DNA of 64,000 bases, taken from contig CAMDPK010000016.1 of the NCBI GenBank assembly GCA_945904015.1, forward strand, positions 1 to 64,000, written 5' to 3'. How positions within the stretch are numbered: position 1 is the stretch's first letter; each line of letters opens with the position of its first letter. The notes below the pieces were generated by a model. That model was not told the DNA's origin and ran no database searches. It saw only the letters and a list, made by a program, of their open reading frames with translations. Source of the DNA: Candidatus Kuenenia stuttgartensis (GTDB taxonomy: Bacteria; Planctomycetota; Planctomycetia; Planctomycetales; Planctomycetaceae). Position numbers and translations under genes: made by a program. This document shows, piece by piece, positions 33,591 through 42,131 of this stretch.

Positions 33591-34802
33591 ATGCGCGGCT
33601 GGCGGTTGTTCGTCTTGTTCGCGATTTTCGAAGTCGCGCCGCAATTGTTCGCGCAGTCGTCGGACAAGTTTCGCGACGCTCGGCATCGCATGGTCAAGGA
33701 GTGCATCGAGCGGGAAGGGGTCAAAGACCCGCGCGTGCTCGACGCGATGCGGACGGTGCCGCGGCACGAGTTCGTGAAGCCCGCCCAGTTAAAGGACGCT
33801 TATCACGACACAGCGTTGCCGATTGGCAATCAGCAGACGATCTCGCCGCCGTTCGTCGTCGCGTACATGACCGAGACGATCGAGCCGAAAGCCACCGATC
33901 GCGTGCTCGAGATCGGCACCGGCAGCGGCTACCAAGCGGCGGTGCTCAGCGGATTGGTCAAAGAGGTCTACACGATTGAGATCGTTGAGCCACTCGGCAA
34001 GGAAGCCGCTCGCAAGCTCAAGAAGCTCGAATACGACAACGTATTCTGCAAAGTTGGCGACGGATATCTCGGCTGGCCGGAGCACGCGCCGTTCGACAAG
34101 ATCATCGTCACCTGCTCGCCAGAAAACGTTCCGGTGCCGCTGGTCGAGCAACTCAAAGACGGTGGCAAGCTGCTCATCCCGCTCGGCGAACGTTACCAGC
34201 AGGCGTTTCATCTCTTCGAAAAGAAGGACGGCAAGCTCGAACAGAAGAAGTTGATCCCGACGCTGTTCGTGCCGATGACCGGCAAGTCGGAAGACCTGCG
34301 GGAGGCTCAGCCCGATCCGTTGCATCCGCGATTGCTCAACGCCAGCTTTGAGATCGACGAGAACAAAGACGGCTTGCCCGACAGTTGGCATTATCAGCGG
34401 CTGACGGAATTGATGACCGACAAACCACCCGACGGCAAAGCCTTCTTGCGGATGGAAAGCGACGATCCCGGCCGGCTGGCTCAAGCACTGCAAGGCATGG
34501 CGATCGACGGTCGCAAGATCGGTTCGGTCGCGATCGCGTTGCAGGTGAGCGTCGAGAAGATCCGCCCCGGCAGCGAGTCGTTTCAAAAGCCGATGCTGGT
34601 GATTCATTTCTACGACCAGAATCGCAAAGAAATCGAATCGCAAGTGATCGGCCCGTGGCTGCGCGACACCGACTGGGACATCGTCGGTGGGACGATCCCC
34701 GTTCCGAAAGAAGCCCGCGAAGCGATCATCCGCATCGGCCTCAATGGAGCGACCGGCCGGTTGGACATCGACGACATCAAATTCCGGCCGAAGCCGAGAT
34801 GA
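33591..34802 (+). CDS. pcm: Exported protein-L-isoaspartate O-methyltransferase with C-terminal extension
   Basis: A 403-residue protein. Residues 1-22 form a signal peptide (MRGWRLFVLFAIFEVAPQLFA). Residues 30-235 are a Pcm domain that methylates isoaspartyl residues in damaged proteins: VPRHEFV, LEIGTGSGYQAAVL (SAM site), FDKIIVTCSPENVP. Residues 245-400 form a beta-rich domain (LLNASFEIDENKDGLPDSW) like those of carbohydrate-binding modules. Export of a SAM-dependent enzyme is odd, because SAM is cytoplasmic; similar exported Pcm proteins occur in other Gram-negative bacteria. Confidence 0.88.
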   Translation: MRGWRLFVLFAIFEVAPQLFAQSSDKFRDARHRMVKECIEREGVKDPRVLDAMRTVPRHEFVKPAQLKDAYHDTALPIGNQQTISPPFVVAYMTETIEPKATDRVLEIGTGSGYQAAVLSGLVKEVYTIEIVEPLGKEAARKLKKLEYDNVFCKVGDGYLGWPEHAPFDKIIVTCSPENVPVPLVEQLKDGGKLLIPLGERYQQAFHLFEKKDGKLEQKKLIPTLFVPMTGKSEDLREAQPDPLHPRLLNASFEIDENKDGLPDSWHYQRLTELMTDKPPDGKAFLRMESDDPGRLAQALQGMAIDGRKIGSVAIALQVSVEKIRPGSESFQKPMLVIHFYDQNRKEIESQVIGPWLRDTDWDIVGGTIPVPKEAREAIIRIGLNGATGRLDIDDIKFRPKPR

Positions 34803-34838
34803 TTTTGAGATTTGAAATCTGAAATCTGAGATTTGAAA
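34803..34838. repeat. GATTTGAAATCT-type repeat
   Basis: Short direct and inverted repeats of GATTTGAAATCTGAAATC between pcm and ygfZ, AT-rich against its surroundings. It touches the start region of ygfZ. Confidence 0.7.
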
Positions 34839-34841
34839 GCA

Positions 34842-35786
34842 ATGACCAATGACCAATTCCTCTTCGACGTCTCCGACCGAGTGCAGATCGAAGTCACCGG
34901 CCGAGACCGCGTGAAGTTTCTGCACAGCTTCTGCACGAACGACATCAAGAAACTGCAACCGGGGCAGGGGTGCGAGGCGTTCGTGACGAACGTCAACGGC
35001 AAAGTCCTCGGCCACATCTTTGTCTTCGCCGAACGAGACTCGCTGTGGCTCGAATCTGTCGCCGGTTCCGCAGCGACGCTGCTGCCGCACCTCGACAAGT
35101 ACCTCATCACTGAGGACGTCCGCTTCGCGGATCGTTCGGCCGAGTTCGCAGAGTTGCTGCTTGTCGGTGCGAGCGCGACCGAGTTGCTCGAACAGTTCGG
35201 CATGTCAGTCAGCTCGCTGCCGCGATACGGACATCTTTCGCACGGGAGAGATTCTTTGTCCGTGAGGTCCGTTCGCCGAGTCGATTGGTTCGACTCGCCG
35301 ACCTGGCTGCTGTCGATGCCAGTTGCTCAGCGCGACGAGGTCCAACGGTCGCTGACGCAAGCCGGAGCACGACAGGCAGGCGATGACGAATTCCATGCGA
35401 TGCGAATTGCCGCCGGGTTTCCGATCTACGGCATCGACATCACCGAGGAGAACCTCGCACAGGAAGTCGCGCGAACCGAGCTGGCGATCTCGTTCACGAA
35501 AGGCTGCTATCTCGGCCAGGAGCCGATCGCCCGCATCGACGCGATGGGACACGTCAACCGGCAATTGTGTCGCCTCGAACTTTCGTCGGGGCCGCTGCCA
35601 TCCGCTGGCGCGACGATCCTCGACAAGCCGGCCCCGGACGGAAAACCGGTCGGCACGATCACGTCGTCCGCGTCGAAGCGAATTGGAGCTGATGACAAAC
35701 CGCTTGCGCTGGCGTACCTACGCAGTGGCTTCGCGAAGGTTGGCAGCCAAGTGATTGTGGACGGACGCGAAGCGAAGGTGTTTTGA
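34842..35786 (+). CDS. ygfZ: Folate-binding protein YgfZ/GcvT-like
   Basis: A 314-residue protein of the YgfZ (IbaG/CAF17-like) family, which uses folate and helps mature or repair iron-sulfur proteins. The signature KGCYLGQEPIARIDAMGHVNR carries the conserved Cys. The N-terminal part resembles the glycine-cleavage T-protein fold (FLFDVSDRVQIEVTGRDRVKFLHSFCTND). ATG 34842 was chosen over the TTG three codons earlier. No strong ribosome-binding site is seen because the repeat lies just upstream. Confidence 0.9.
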   Translation: MTNDQFLFDVSDRVQIEVTGRDRVKFLHSFCTNDIKKLQPGQGCEAFVTNVNGKVLGHIFVFAERDSLWLESVAGSAATLLPHLDKYLITEDVRFADRSAEFAELLLVGASATELLEQFGMSVSSLPRYGHLSHGRDSLSVRSVRRVDWFDSPTWLLSMPVAQRDEVQRSLTQAGARQAGDDEFHAMRIAAGFPIYGIDITEENLAQEVARTELAISFTKGCYLGQEPIARIDAMGHVNRQLCRLELSSGPLPSAGATILDKPAPDGKPVGTITSSASKRIGADDKPLALAYLRSGFAKVGSQVIVDGREAKVF

Positions 35787-35788
35787 TT

Positions 35789-35861
35789 TGTAGGATGGCC
35801 GCCCCCGGCCGTCTTGCGCCTTCGTTCACAAGCACGGACGGCCGGGGGCGGCCATCCTACA
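35789..35861. repeat. Palindromic element, family F (related to B)
   Basis: Perfect 25-base arms, TGTAGGATGGCCGCCCCCGG (35789-35813) and its complement (35837-35861), 23-base loop. It shares the GTAGGATGG end with family B but has a different GC-rich centre. It starts three bases after the ygfZ stop. Confidence 0.93.
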
Positions 35862-35963
35862 TTCGCCGAACGCTCGCGAGGCTGGTTCACTTGCGATAGC
35901 TTGCCCCCTCGCGCTTCGACGTGATGCGCGCCGCTCGAATCCCGCCTTGAGGAGTCTCCAGCC

Positions 35964-37277
35964 ATGACCCACTCGCCGAACCCGTTGACTTCGTCGTTCG
36001 ATCGTCGTGACTTCTTGCAGGTGAGCGCCGCACTCGGAGCCGGCTTGTGGGCGTCGGGTGTGACGAAGGTTTCCGCCGATGATGCGGAGACTCGCAAGCT
36101 CAACGTCGGCGTGATGGGCTTGAGCCGCGGGTTGGGGCACGTCAGTGCGTTGATGGAGATGGGGACCAACAAGAACGTCGAGATCGCGTATCTCTGCGAG
36201 GTCGATGCCAACCGGCTCGAACGCGGGCAGAAGATCGTCACCGACAAGATCGGCCGGACTCCACAAGGGGTGACCGACTTCCGCAAGATGCTGGAAGATC
36301 CGACGCTCGATGCAGTCTTCATCGCGACCTGCAATCACTGGCACGCGCCGGCCGCGATTCTGGCGTGCTCGGCGGGCAAGCACGTTTACGTCGAGAAGCC
36401 CGGCAGTCACAACGCGGCTGAGGGGGAGATGATCGTGGCGGCGGCTCGCAAGAATAAGCGGGTCGTACAGATGGGCAATCAACGCCGCAGTTGGCCGGTC
36501 GTGCAGGAAGCGATCGAGAAGCTCAAGGCCGGAGCGATCGGCAAAGTGATGATGGCTCGCTGCGTTTACAACGGCCTGCGCGGCCCGATCGGCAAGGGAG
36601 TCGCGCAGGCTCCGCCGCCGCATCTGGATTACGAGCTGTGGCAAGGGCCGGCTCCCGACCGGCCGTACAAGTCCAACTTGATTCCGTACAACTGGCACTG
36701 GCATTGGCATTGGGGCGGTGGCGAGATGGCCAACAATGGTATTCACGGCCTGGATGTCGCGCGTTGGGGCTTGGGTGTCGATTGCCCATCGACGGTTTCG
36801 TTCGTCGGCGGGCGATACGCTCACGATGACGATCAAGAGACGCCCGATACTGGTGTCGCGATGTTCGACTTCGGCGACAAGGCGATCTCGTGGGATGTCA
36901 GCAGTTGTCATCCGCGAAAGGGTGAGAACCTGCCGTTCGTCACGTTCTACGGCAGCGAGGGAACCCTGCAATTGGAACCGGGAATGCGAATCCTCGACTT
37001 GCAAGGCAAAGAGGTCGAGAACAAGAAGAACGAAGTCGGCAACGGCGACGTAATTCACATGGGTAATTTCCTGGACGCGATCCGCACCGGCAAGACGCCG
37101 AACTCGGAGATCGCGATCGGTCAGGCAAGCACGCTGCTGTGTCATCTCGCCAACATCGCGTACCGCACCGGCCACACGCTGCATCTCGACCCGCAGACGA
37201 AGAAGATCAAGGACGACGCGGAGGCGATGAAGCTCTGGGGCCGCGAGTACCGCAAAGGCTGGGAGCCGAAAGTGTAG
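35964..37277 (+). CDS. Tat-exported Gfo/Idh/MocA family oxidoreductase
   Basis: A 437-residue NAD(P)-dependent oxidoreductase. The signal is Tat-type ([20 protein letters not shown]). Rossmann start [16 protein letters not shown], the family motif [13 protein letters not shown] with the conserved Lys, and [15 protein letters not shown] in the substrate domain are present. It is similar in length to the member at 16334 but diverged. Likely a sugar-derivative dehydrogenase outside the cytoplasm. Confidence 0.93.
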   Translation: MTHSPNPLTSSFDRRDFLQVSAALGAGLWASGVTKVSADDAETRKLNVGVMGLSRGLGHVSALMEMGTNKNVEIAYLCEVDANRLERGQKIVTDKIGRTPQGVTDFRKMLEDPTLDAVFIATCNHWHAPAAILACSAGKHVYVEKPGSHNAAEGEMIVAAARKNKRVVQMGNQRRSWPVVQEAIEKLKAGAIGKVMMARCVYNGLRGPIGKGVAQAPPPHLDYELWQGPAPDRPYKSNLIPYNWHWHWHWGGGEMANNGIHGLDVARWGLGVDCPSTVSFVGGRYAHDDDQETPDTGVAMFDFGDKAISWDVSSCHPRKGENLPFVTFYGSEGTLQLEPGMRILDLQGKEVENKKNEVGNGDVIHMGNFLDAIRTGKTPNSEIAIGQASTLLCHLANIAYRTGHTLHLDPQTKKIKDDAEAMKLWGREYRKGWEPKV

Positions 37278-37296
37278 CGCGGCGAAGCCGCAACGC

Positions 37297-37401
37297 AGTG
37301 CAAAGTGAAGAGTGCAAACTGCAAAGTGAAGACTGCGGACGACGCGAAAGCAGTCTGTTCGACACTTTGCACTTTGCACTCTTCACTCGGCACTTTGCAC
37401 T
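37297..37401. repeat. Palindrome of AGTGCAAAGTG units
   Basis: The left half has repeated AGTGCAAAGTGAAGAGTGCA-type units and the right half (from about 37362) their complement (CACTTTGCACTTTGCACTCT). It fills the gap between the oxidoreductase and the convergent WD40 gene. Confidence 0.85.
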
Positions 37402-37432
37402 GAATCGGTCGGCACAAAATTTGGGTTGAAAA

Positions 37433-38428
37433 CTACACCTTCGGCTTCATCGCCAGCAGACGCAACTGCTTGTCGTGATGCGCGGTCGCCAGTTGAATTC
37501 CATCCGGATGCAGCGCGAGATCGCGTACCGCGTTGCCGATGTTGAGCGTGTGGAATTCGTTCTTCTCGCCCGGCTTCCAGAAGAAGAGGTGTCCGCCTCC
37601 TCCACCGCCGACTGCGCCGATCAGGAAGTTCTCCGGATGCAGAACCGCGCCGAAGGCTTTACCGTTCAGGCCCGACTTGGCGAGATGTGCGATTGTCTCT
37701 TTGCCGGTCTCCCAATCGACCATGCAGAACGCGGGATTGCCGACGCCGGCGAACGCATTCGAGACGTTCGTGATGCCGCCGGCGACGAACTGCTTGCCGT
37801 CCTTCGCGAACTGCAACGAGTATGGCCCGCCGTAGTCGGCCATGAAGCCGGGGTCGTATTTGTGAAGCGTCGGCACTTTGAACGACCGCGATGCCTTGCC
37901 GGTCTCGACCTCCCAGTCGATGAAGTTGGCGATCAGGTCGCCGGAGATCAGATTCTTTCCGCCCGGATGAAACGCGACGTTGTAAACGTGCCGCTCGTGG
38001 CCAGTCAGCTCGCGAACGAGGCTGCCGTCTTCGACCTTCCAGAGCTTGACCTTCAAGTCGTTGCCGCAGGACGCGATGAATTGGCCGTCGGGGCTGATGT
38101 CGATCGCTCGAATCCAGCCGGCGTGAGCTTCGACGGTGCGGATCGGAGCCGGCTTCTCGGCGGCCGTCGGCCACCAGACGAGCCGGCCGTCGTGTCCGCC
38201 GGTCAGCACCGTCTCGCCTTTGTTCGCGAACGCAATCGCTCGCACCCACGAATCGTGAGCACCTTCGAAATCGGTCTTCGCTCCGCTGGCCAAGTCCCAG
38301 CGCACGACTTTCGAGTGCTGCAAGCCGACGAACACGAATCGGCCGCTCGGATCGAACCGGCACGAGACCAGCGAGGCTTCGTTAGCGAATGACTTCACGA
38401 CATGCGTTTGAACGGGATCGGCGGGCAT
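37433..38428 (-). CDS. WD40 repeat protein
   Basis: A 331-residue beta-propeller of about six or seven WD40 repeats, for example VVRWDLASG, LVWWPTAAEK, VKLWKVEDG, NFIDWEVETG and MVDWETGKE. No signal peptide, so probably cytoplasmic. ATG 38428 was chosen because the frame upstream is the opposite frame of acpS. Propellers of this type bind other proteins; the partner is unknown. It is divergent from acpS with an 81-base gap. Confidence 0.92.
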   Translation of the reverse strand: MPADPVQTHVVKSFANEASLVSCRFDPSGRFVFVGLQHSKVVRWDLASGAKTDFEGAHDSWVRAIAFANKGETVLTGGHDGRLVWWPTAAEKPAPIRTVEAHAGWIRAIDISPDGQFIASCGNDLKVKLWKVEDGSLVRELTGHERHVYNVAFHPGGKNLISGDLIANFIDWEVETGKASRSFKVPTLHKYDPGFMADYGGPYSLQFAKDGKQFVAGGITNVSNAFAGVGNPAFCMVDWETGKETIAHLAKSGLNGKAFGAVLHPENFLIGAVGGGGGGHLFFWKPGEKNEFHTLNIGNAVRDLALHPDGIQLATAHHDKQLRLLAMKPKV

Positions 38429-38509
38429 GTTTGGTCTCCGGCGGGAAGGTTGGCGGGCGTTCGTGGCACACGATAAGCTCGCGCGGTCGAGTTGGGGAGG
38501 AGCAACGTC

Positions 38510-38893
38510 GTGATCGTGGGGCTGGGAACAGACATCGTTGAAGTCGAGCGGATCGGCAAGATGATCGAGCGACATGGGGACTCGTTCGTGAACCGCATCT
38601 TCACGCCCGGCGAGGTCGCGTATTGCAGGCAACGCAAGTTCTCCGCCGAACCGTTCGCTGGCCGCTGGGCCGCCAAAGAAGCCGTGATGAAAGCGATCGG
38701 CACCGGCTTTATCCAAGGGACGCACTTCCAAGAGATCGAAGTCGTCACCGAGGAATCTGGCCGCCCGCGCGTCGTGCTGCACGGCTCAACCGCCGACCTC
38801 GCGAAAGAACTCGGCATCGGCGAGATTCTCGTCACGATGTCCCACTGCCGTGAATACGCCACCGCAACCGCGATCGGCCTGCGATCAACCTGA
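38510..38893 (+). CDS. acpS: Holo-[acyl-carrier-protein] synthase
   Basis: Transfers 4'-phosphopantetheine from CoA to acyl carrier protein. From GTG 38510 the protein has 127 residues, the usual size. IVGLGTDIVEVERI carries the Mg-binding Asp, and GRWAAKEAVMKAIGTG the second signature. The chosen GTG has AGGAG 7 bases upstream; a TTG at 38492 is in frame but has no site. Confidence 0.95.
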   Translation: MIVGLGTDIVEVERIGKMIERHGDSFVNRIFTPGEVAYCRQRKFSAEPFAGRWAAKEAVMKAIGTGFIQGTHFQEIEVVTEESGRPRVVLHGSTADLAKELGIGEILVTMSHCREYATATAIGLRST

Positions 38894-38961
38894 CCGGCCG
38901 AAAGCCGATGGCTGATCGCCGACTGCCGCAATACCGTTTTTGAAGCTCAAAGGATCATCCC

Positions 38962-40170
38962 ATGCGTCATTGGTTCAAACTGACTGCACTGATTTGCGTG
39001 GCGTTCTCGGCGACGACACTGCCGGCCGCTGAATTCGATTCCGCAAAGCTCGGCAAGATTCGCGAGCGGATGCAGGCGTTCGTCGATCAAAAGGTGATCG
39101 CCGGCGCGGTGACGGCAGTCGGCTCGAAAGACGGCCTCGCGTCGCTGGCAGCGGTCGGTCTGCACAAGATCGAGACCAAACAGCCGATGCCGAAAGACGC
39201 GCTGTTCCGTATCGCGTCGATGACCAAGCCAATCACCGCCATCGGCATCATGATCCTGCAAGAAGAAGGAAAACTCTCGGTCGATGATCCGGTCGAGAAG
39301 CATCTGCCGGAGTTTCGCGGCCAGCGGATCGTTGCCTCGCGCGAGGGAGACAGCGTCACGCTCAAGAAGCCTTCGCGAGTCATCACGCTACGCGACTTGC
39401 TCACGCACACGTCTGGGCTGCCAGGCGGATTTCCGGCGGGACTCGCGGACTTGTATCAGACTCGCCAGCGCACACTGGCGGAGGCGGTGCTGGTCAGTTC
39501 GCAGCAGCCGCTCGATTTCGAGCCGGGCAGCAAGTGGTCGTACTGCAATGCCGGCATCGACACGCTCGGCCGAGTCATCGAATTGACCTCCGCCCAGTCA
39601 TTCGAGGAGTTCCTCGCCGCGCGAATCTTTCGTCCGCTGGGAATGAACGACACCGCCTGCTTTCCGACCGAGCAACAGACTTCGCGCATCGCTGGCTTGT
39701 ACGACTCGAAGAATGGCGAACTCGTTGTCGCTAATCGGCCGATCGTCGGCCCGGCCACCGGAGCCAAACATCCGATCCCGGCCGGTGGGCTGTACTCGAC
39801 GGCGGCCGATCTGGCGAAGCTGTATCAGGCGATGCTCAATGCCGGCCGGCTCGGTGCGACAAAAATCATTTCGCCCGAAAGTGTGCTGACGATGACCAAA
39901 GTGCAGACCGGAGATTTGCAATGCGGGTTCGTTCCCGGAATGGGATTCGGTTACGGTTGGGCGGTCGTCAAAGAGCCGCAAGGAGTCACCGCGATGATCT
40001 CGCCCGGCACGTTCGGTCACGGCGGAGCCTTCGGGACACAAGCCTGGGTCGACCCGAAACAAGACCTGTTCGTGATCCTGCTGATCCAGCGAGTCGGTCT
40101 CGCCAACGCCGACGGTTCCGATCTCCGCCGAGAGATGCAACAACTCGCCGTGGATGCGATCAAACGCTGA
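38962..40170 (+). CDS. Exported serine hydrolase of the beta-lactamase (class C-like) family
   Basis: A 402-residue protein with a signal peptide (MRHWFKLTALICVAFSATTLPA). ASMTKP is the SxxK nucleophile motif, YCNAG the YxN motif, and HGGAFGTQAWVD replaces the KTG box with HGG. This is the pattern of esterases and DD-peptidase-like enzymes (PF00144), not proven beta-lactamase. Likely substrate: an ester or D-amino-acid peptide outside the cytoplasm. The heme protein gene follows after a palindrome. Confidence 0.92.
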   Translation: MRHWFKLTALICVAFSATTLPAAEFDSAKLGKIRERMQAFVDQKVIAGAVTAVGSKDGLASLAAVGLHKIETKQPMPKDALFRIASMTKPITAIGIMILQEEGKLSVDDPVEKHLPEFRGQRIVASREGDSVTLKKPSRVITLRDLLTHTSGLPGGFPAGLADLYQTRQRTLAEAVLVSSQQPLDFEPGSKWSYCNAGIDTLGRVIELTSAQSFEEFLAARIFRPLGMNDTACFPTEQQTSRIAGLYDSKNGELVVANRPIVGPATGAKHPIPAGGLYSTAADLAKLYQAMLNAGRLGATKIISPESVLTMTKVQTGDLQCGFVPGMGFGYGWAVVKEPQGVTAMISPGTFGHGGAFGTQAWVDPKQDLFVILLIQRVGLANADGSDLRREMQQLAVDAIKR

Positions 40171-40175
40171 GCAGT

Positions 40176-40229
40176 GGAGGTTGGGCACTCCTGCCCGACA
40201 CTTTGAACGGGCAAGAGTGCCCATTCTCC
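40176..40229. repeat. Palindromic element, family B
   Basis: Arms 40176-40197 and 40208-40229 (GGAGGTTGGGCACTCCTGCC type) pair with two or three mismatches, 10-base loop. It starts six bases after the serine hydrolase stop. Confidence 0.9.
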
Positions 40230-40247
40230 GATTCGAAAGGCACGTCG

Positions 40248-41876
40248 ATGCGCACTTGGTCGATTGGACTGATCTTGAGTTTGACCGCGTTCGCGACCGG
40301 CCCACTTTCCGCGCAGGACAAGTCCCCACCGCGCACGTTTCGTGGTGCCTTGGATTGCCTGAAGTGTCACAGCGGAGGTTTGCCGAAAGAACCCGATCCG
40401 CTGTTGGCGGCCGCCGGCTTTGGTGAGAACCTCACTGACGATAGTTGGGTTTTGCTCGACGAGTTGAAAACATGGATCGCCGCCGATCGGCACTTGCAGG
40501 CATTCACGGCTCTGAAGAACGAGCGCTCGAAACGGATGGGGCAACTGTTGGGGGTCGAGGAGATTCATCGCGACAAACGCTGTCTGGCCTGTCACACCGC
40601 CTTTCCGTTGTCGGCGATGGGGGATGATCCGCGGTTGATGTCCGCCGACTTGGCCAAAGACTTGAAGGTCGCTCAAGGGATCAGTTGCGAAGGCTGTCAT
40701 CTCCCTTCGGGCGATGCGGTCGGAGGCTCCGAGGCGAAAGGCTGGTTCGTACCGCACGCGAACAAAGAGACTTGGCGATTCCTGTCTGCGAAGGACAAGC
40801 TCGACAAGTTCGGCTTCACCAATGTTCGCTCGGCCTCGGCCCGAACGCGGCTGTGCCTGTCGTGTCACTTGGGGAACGTGGCCGAGGGAAAGATTGTCAC
40901 TCACGAAATGTACGCTGCCGGTCACCCGCCGCTGCCCAGTTTTGAATTGGAGACCTTCGCTCAGCAGATGCCCAAGCACTGGCGCGACTTTCACAAGAAG
41001 GCGGACGGCGTGCGCAACGAGTTTCTCAAACGAAACGTCGATGACCTCTACGGCCGCGAATCGTACAAGCTCGACAACCTGCATGAGTCCAACGTCGTGC
41101 TGGTCTCGGCGATCGTGGCGCTCAGCGAAAATCTGAAATTGGCCAGCGACCTCGCGGATGAGCGATTGGCCTCGCCGGTGTCGAAGCCGGACTGGCCGGA
41201 ACTGGCGCAATTTGAGTGCTTCGCCTGTCATCACGATTTGAAGGACCGGAGTTGGCGACAACGCCGCGCGCTGACGGGGACTCCCGGCCGGCCATTGTTG
41301 CGAGCCTGGCCGACGGTGCTCGCCAAGCTGGCGTTGAACCGACTTCACAGCGACCCGCAGGAGTTGTCTCGGCGGACGCAGCCCATTGAAAAACTGCTCA
41401 GCGATCAACCCTTCGGCCGGCGCGAGCGTTGGGCGGAAGTCGTCAAGCCGGCGACCGAGTGGCTCGACCAGCAAGCGTTGGCGTTGGAGCGCAAGCCACT
41501 CTCGCGTGATGCCGGATTGGCTTTGCTGCGAGACATTGTCGCCGTCGCGGACGGAGACTACTGGGACTACGACTCCGCACGGCAACTCGTGTGGGCGACC
41601 AATGTCCTCCGCCGCGAATTGGCCAGCGATCGCAGCCCACCGGCCGTGCGCGACTTGATCGCCACCGTCGCCACCGAGTTGGCCGACGTGGAAAAACTCT
41701 TCGCCCTCAACTTGCTCGATGGGCGCAAGGCTCAGCAGGAGATTCCGGGTTCCACCAAGACTCGCGAAGTGACCGAGGTGGATCTGACGAAGACGCTGCC
41801 ACCTATTGCCGACTACGACGCGAACGTATTCCGCGAAAAATTCCGCAAGGTGGCGACGAAGCTGGCGTTCAAGTAG
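40248..41876 (+). CDS. Exported penta-heme c-type cytochrome
   Basis: A 542-residue protein with a signal peptide (MRTWSIGLILSLTAFATGPLSA). Five CxxCH heme-binding motifs: CLKCH, CLACH, CEGCH, CLSCH and CFACH. The layout resembles cytochrome c-554-type multiheme proteins (GISCEGCHLPSG, HEMYAAGHPPLPSFELE). It probably carries electrons in the periplasm; partner unknown. ATG 40248 starts the signal peptide; the open frame upstream is the opposite frame of the hydrolase gene. Confidence 0.9.
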   Translation: MRTWSIGLILSLTAFATGPLSAQDKSPPRTFRGALDCLKCHSGGLPKEPDPLLAAAGFGENLTDDSWVLLDELKTWIAADRHLQAFTALKNERSKRMGQLLGVEEIHRDKRCLACHTAFPLSAMGDDPRLMSADLAKDLKVAQGISCEGCHLPSGDAVGGSEAKGWFVPHANKETWRFLSAKDKLDKFGFTNVRSASARTRLCLSCHLGNVAEGKIVTHEMYAAGHPPLPSFELETFAQQMPKHWRDFHKKADGVRNEFLKRNVDDLYGRESYKLDNLHESNVVLVSAIVALSENLKLASDLADERLASPVSKPDWPELAQFECFACHHDLKDRSWRQRRALTGTPGRPLLRAWPTVLAKLALNRLHSDPQELSRRTQPIEKLLSDQPFGRRERWAEVVKPATEWLDQQALALERKPLSRDAGLALLRDIVAVADGDYWDYDSARQLVWATNVLRRELASDRSPPAVRDLIATVATELADVEKLFALNLLDGRKAQQEIPGSTKTREVTEVDLTKTLPPIADYDANVFREKFRKVATKLAFK

Positions 41877-41913
41877 CGGCAGCGCATCACTCGATCGGAG
41901 TGATTTCGTTTTT

Positions 41914-42105
41914 GTCCCGCCAGGGACATTCGACAATAGCCCAGCACGTCAGTGCTGGGATGGCCGATAAGCGTGCGTCATGAGTCCCGTCAGGGACGAC
42001 AGACCTCGATCGTTTTCTGTCGTCCCTGACGGGACTTTATGATGATTGCCGCCACAGAACCCAGCACTGACGTGCTGGGCTATTTTCGATCCGTCCCTGG
42101 CGGGA
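41914..42105. repeat. Composite palindrome of three repeat modules, family G
   Basis: Order of modules: GTCCCGCCAGGGAC, CCCAGCACGTCAGTGCTGGG, GTCCCGTCAGGGACGACAGA, then the complements in reverse order up to GTCCCTGGCGGGAC. The whole is a near-palindrome of about 190 bases in which each module is itself palindromic. It fills the gap between two convergent genes. Confidence 0.9.
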
Positions 42106-42131
42106 CTCAAAGATATGCTCAGATTGAGCGG

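Noticed and set aside
38962-40170. Calling the serine hydrolase an antibiotic-resistance beta-lactamase
   Set aside because: It has SxxK and YxN but HGG in place of KTG; this group is mostly esterases or peptidases, and nothing here shows resistance.
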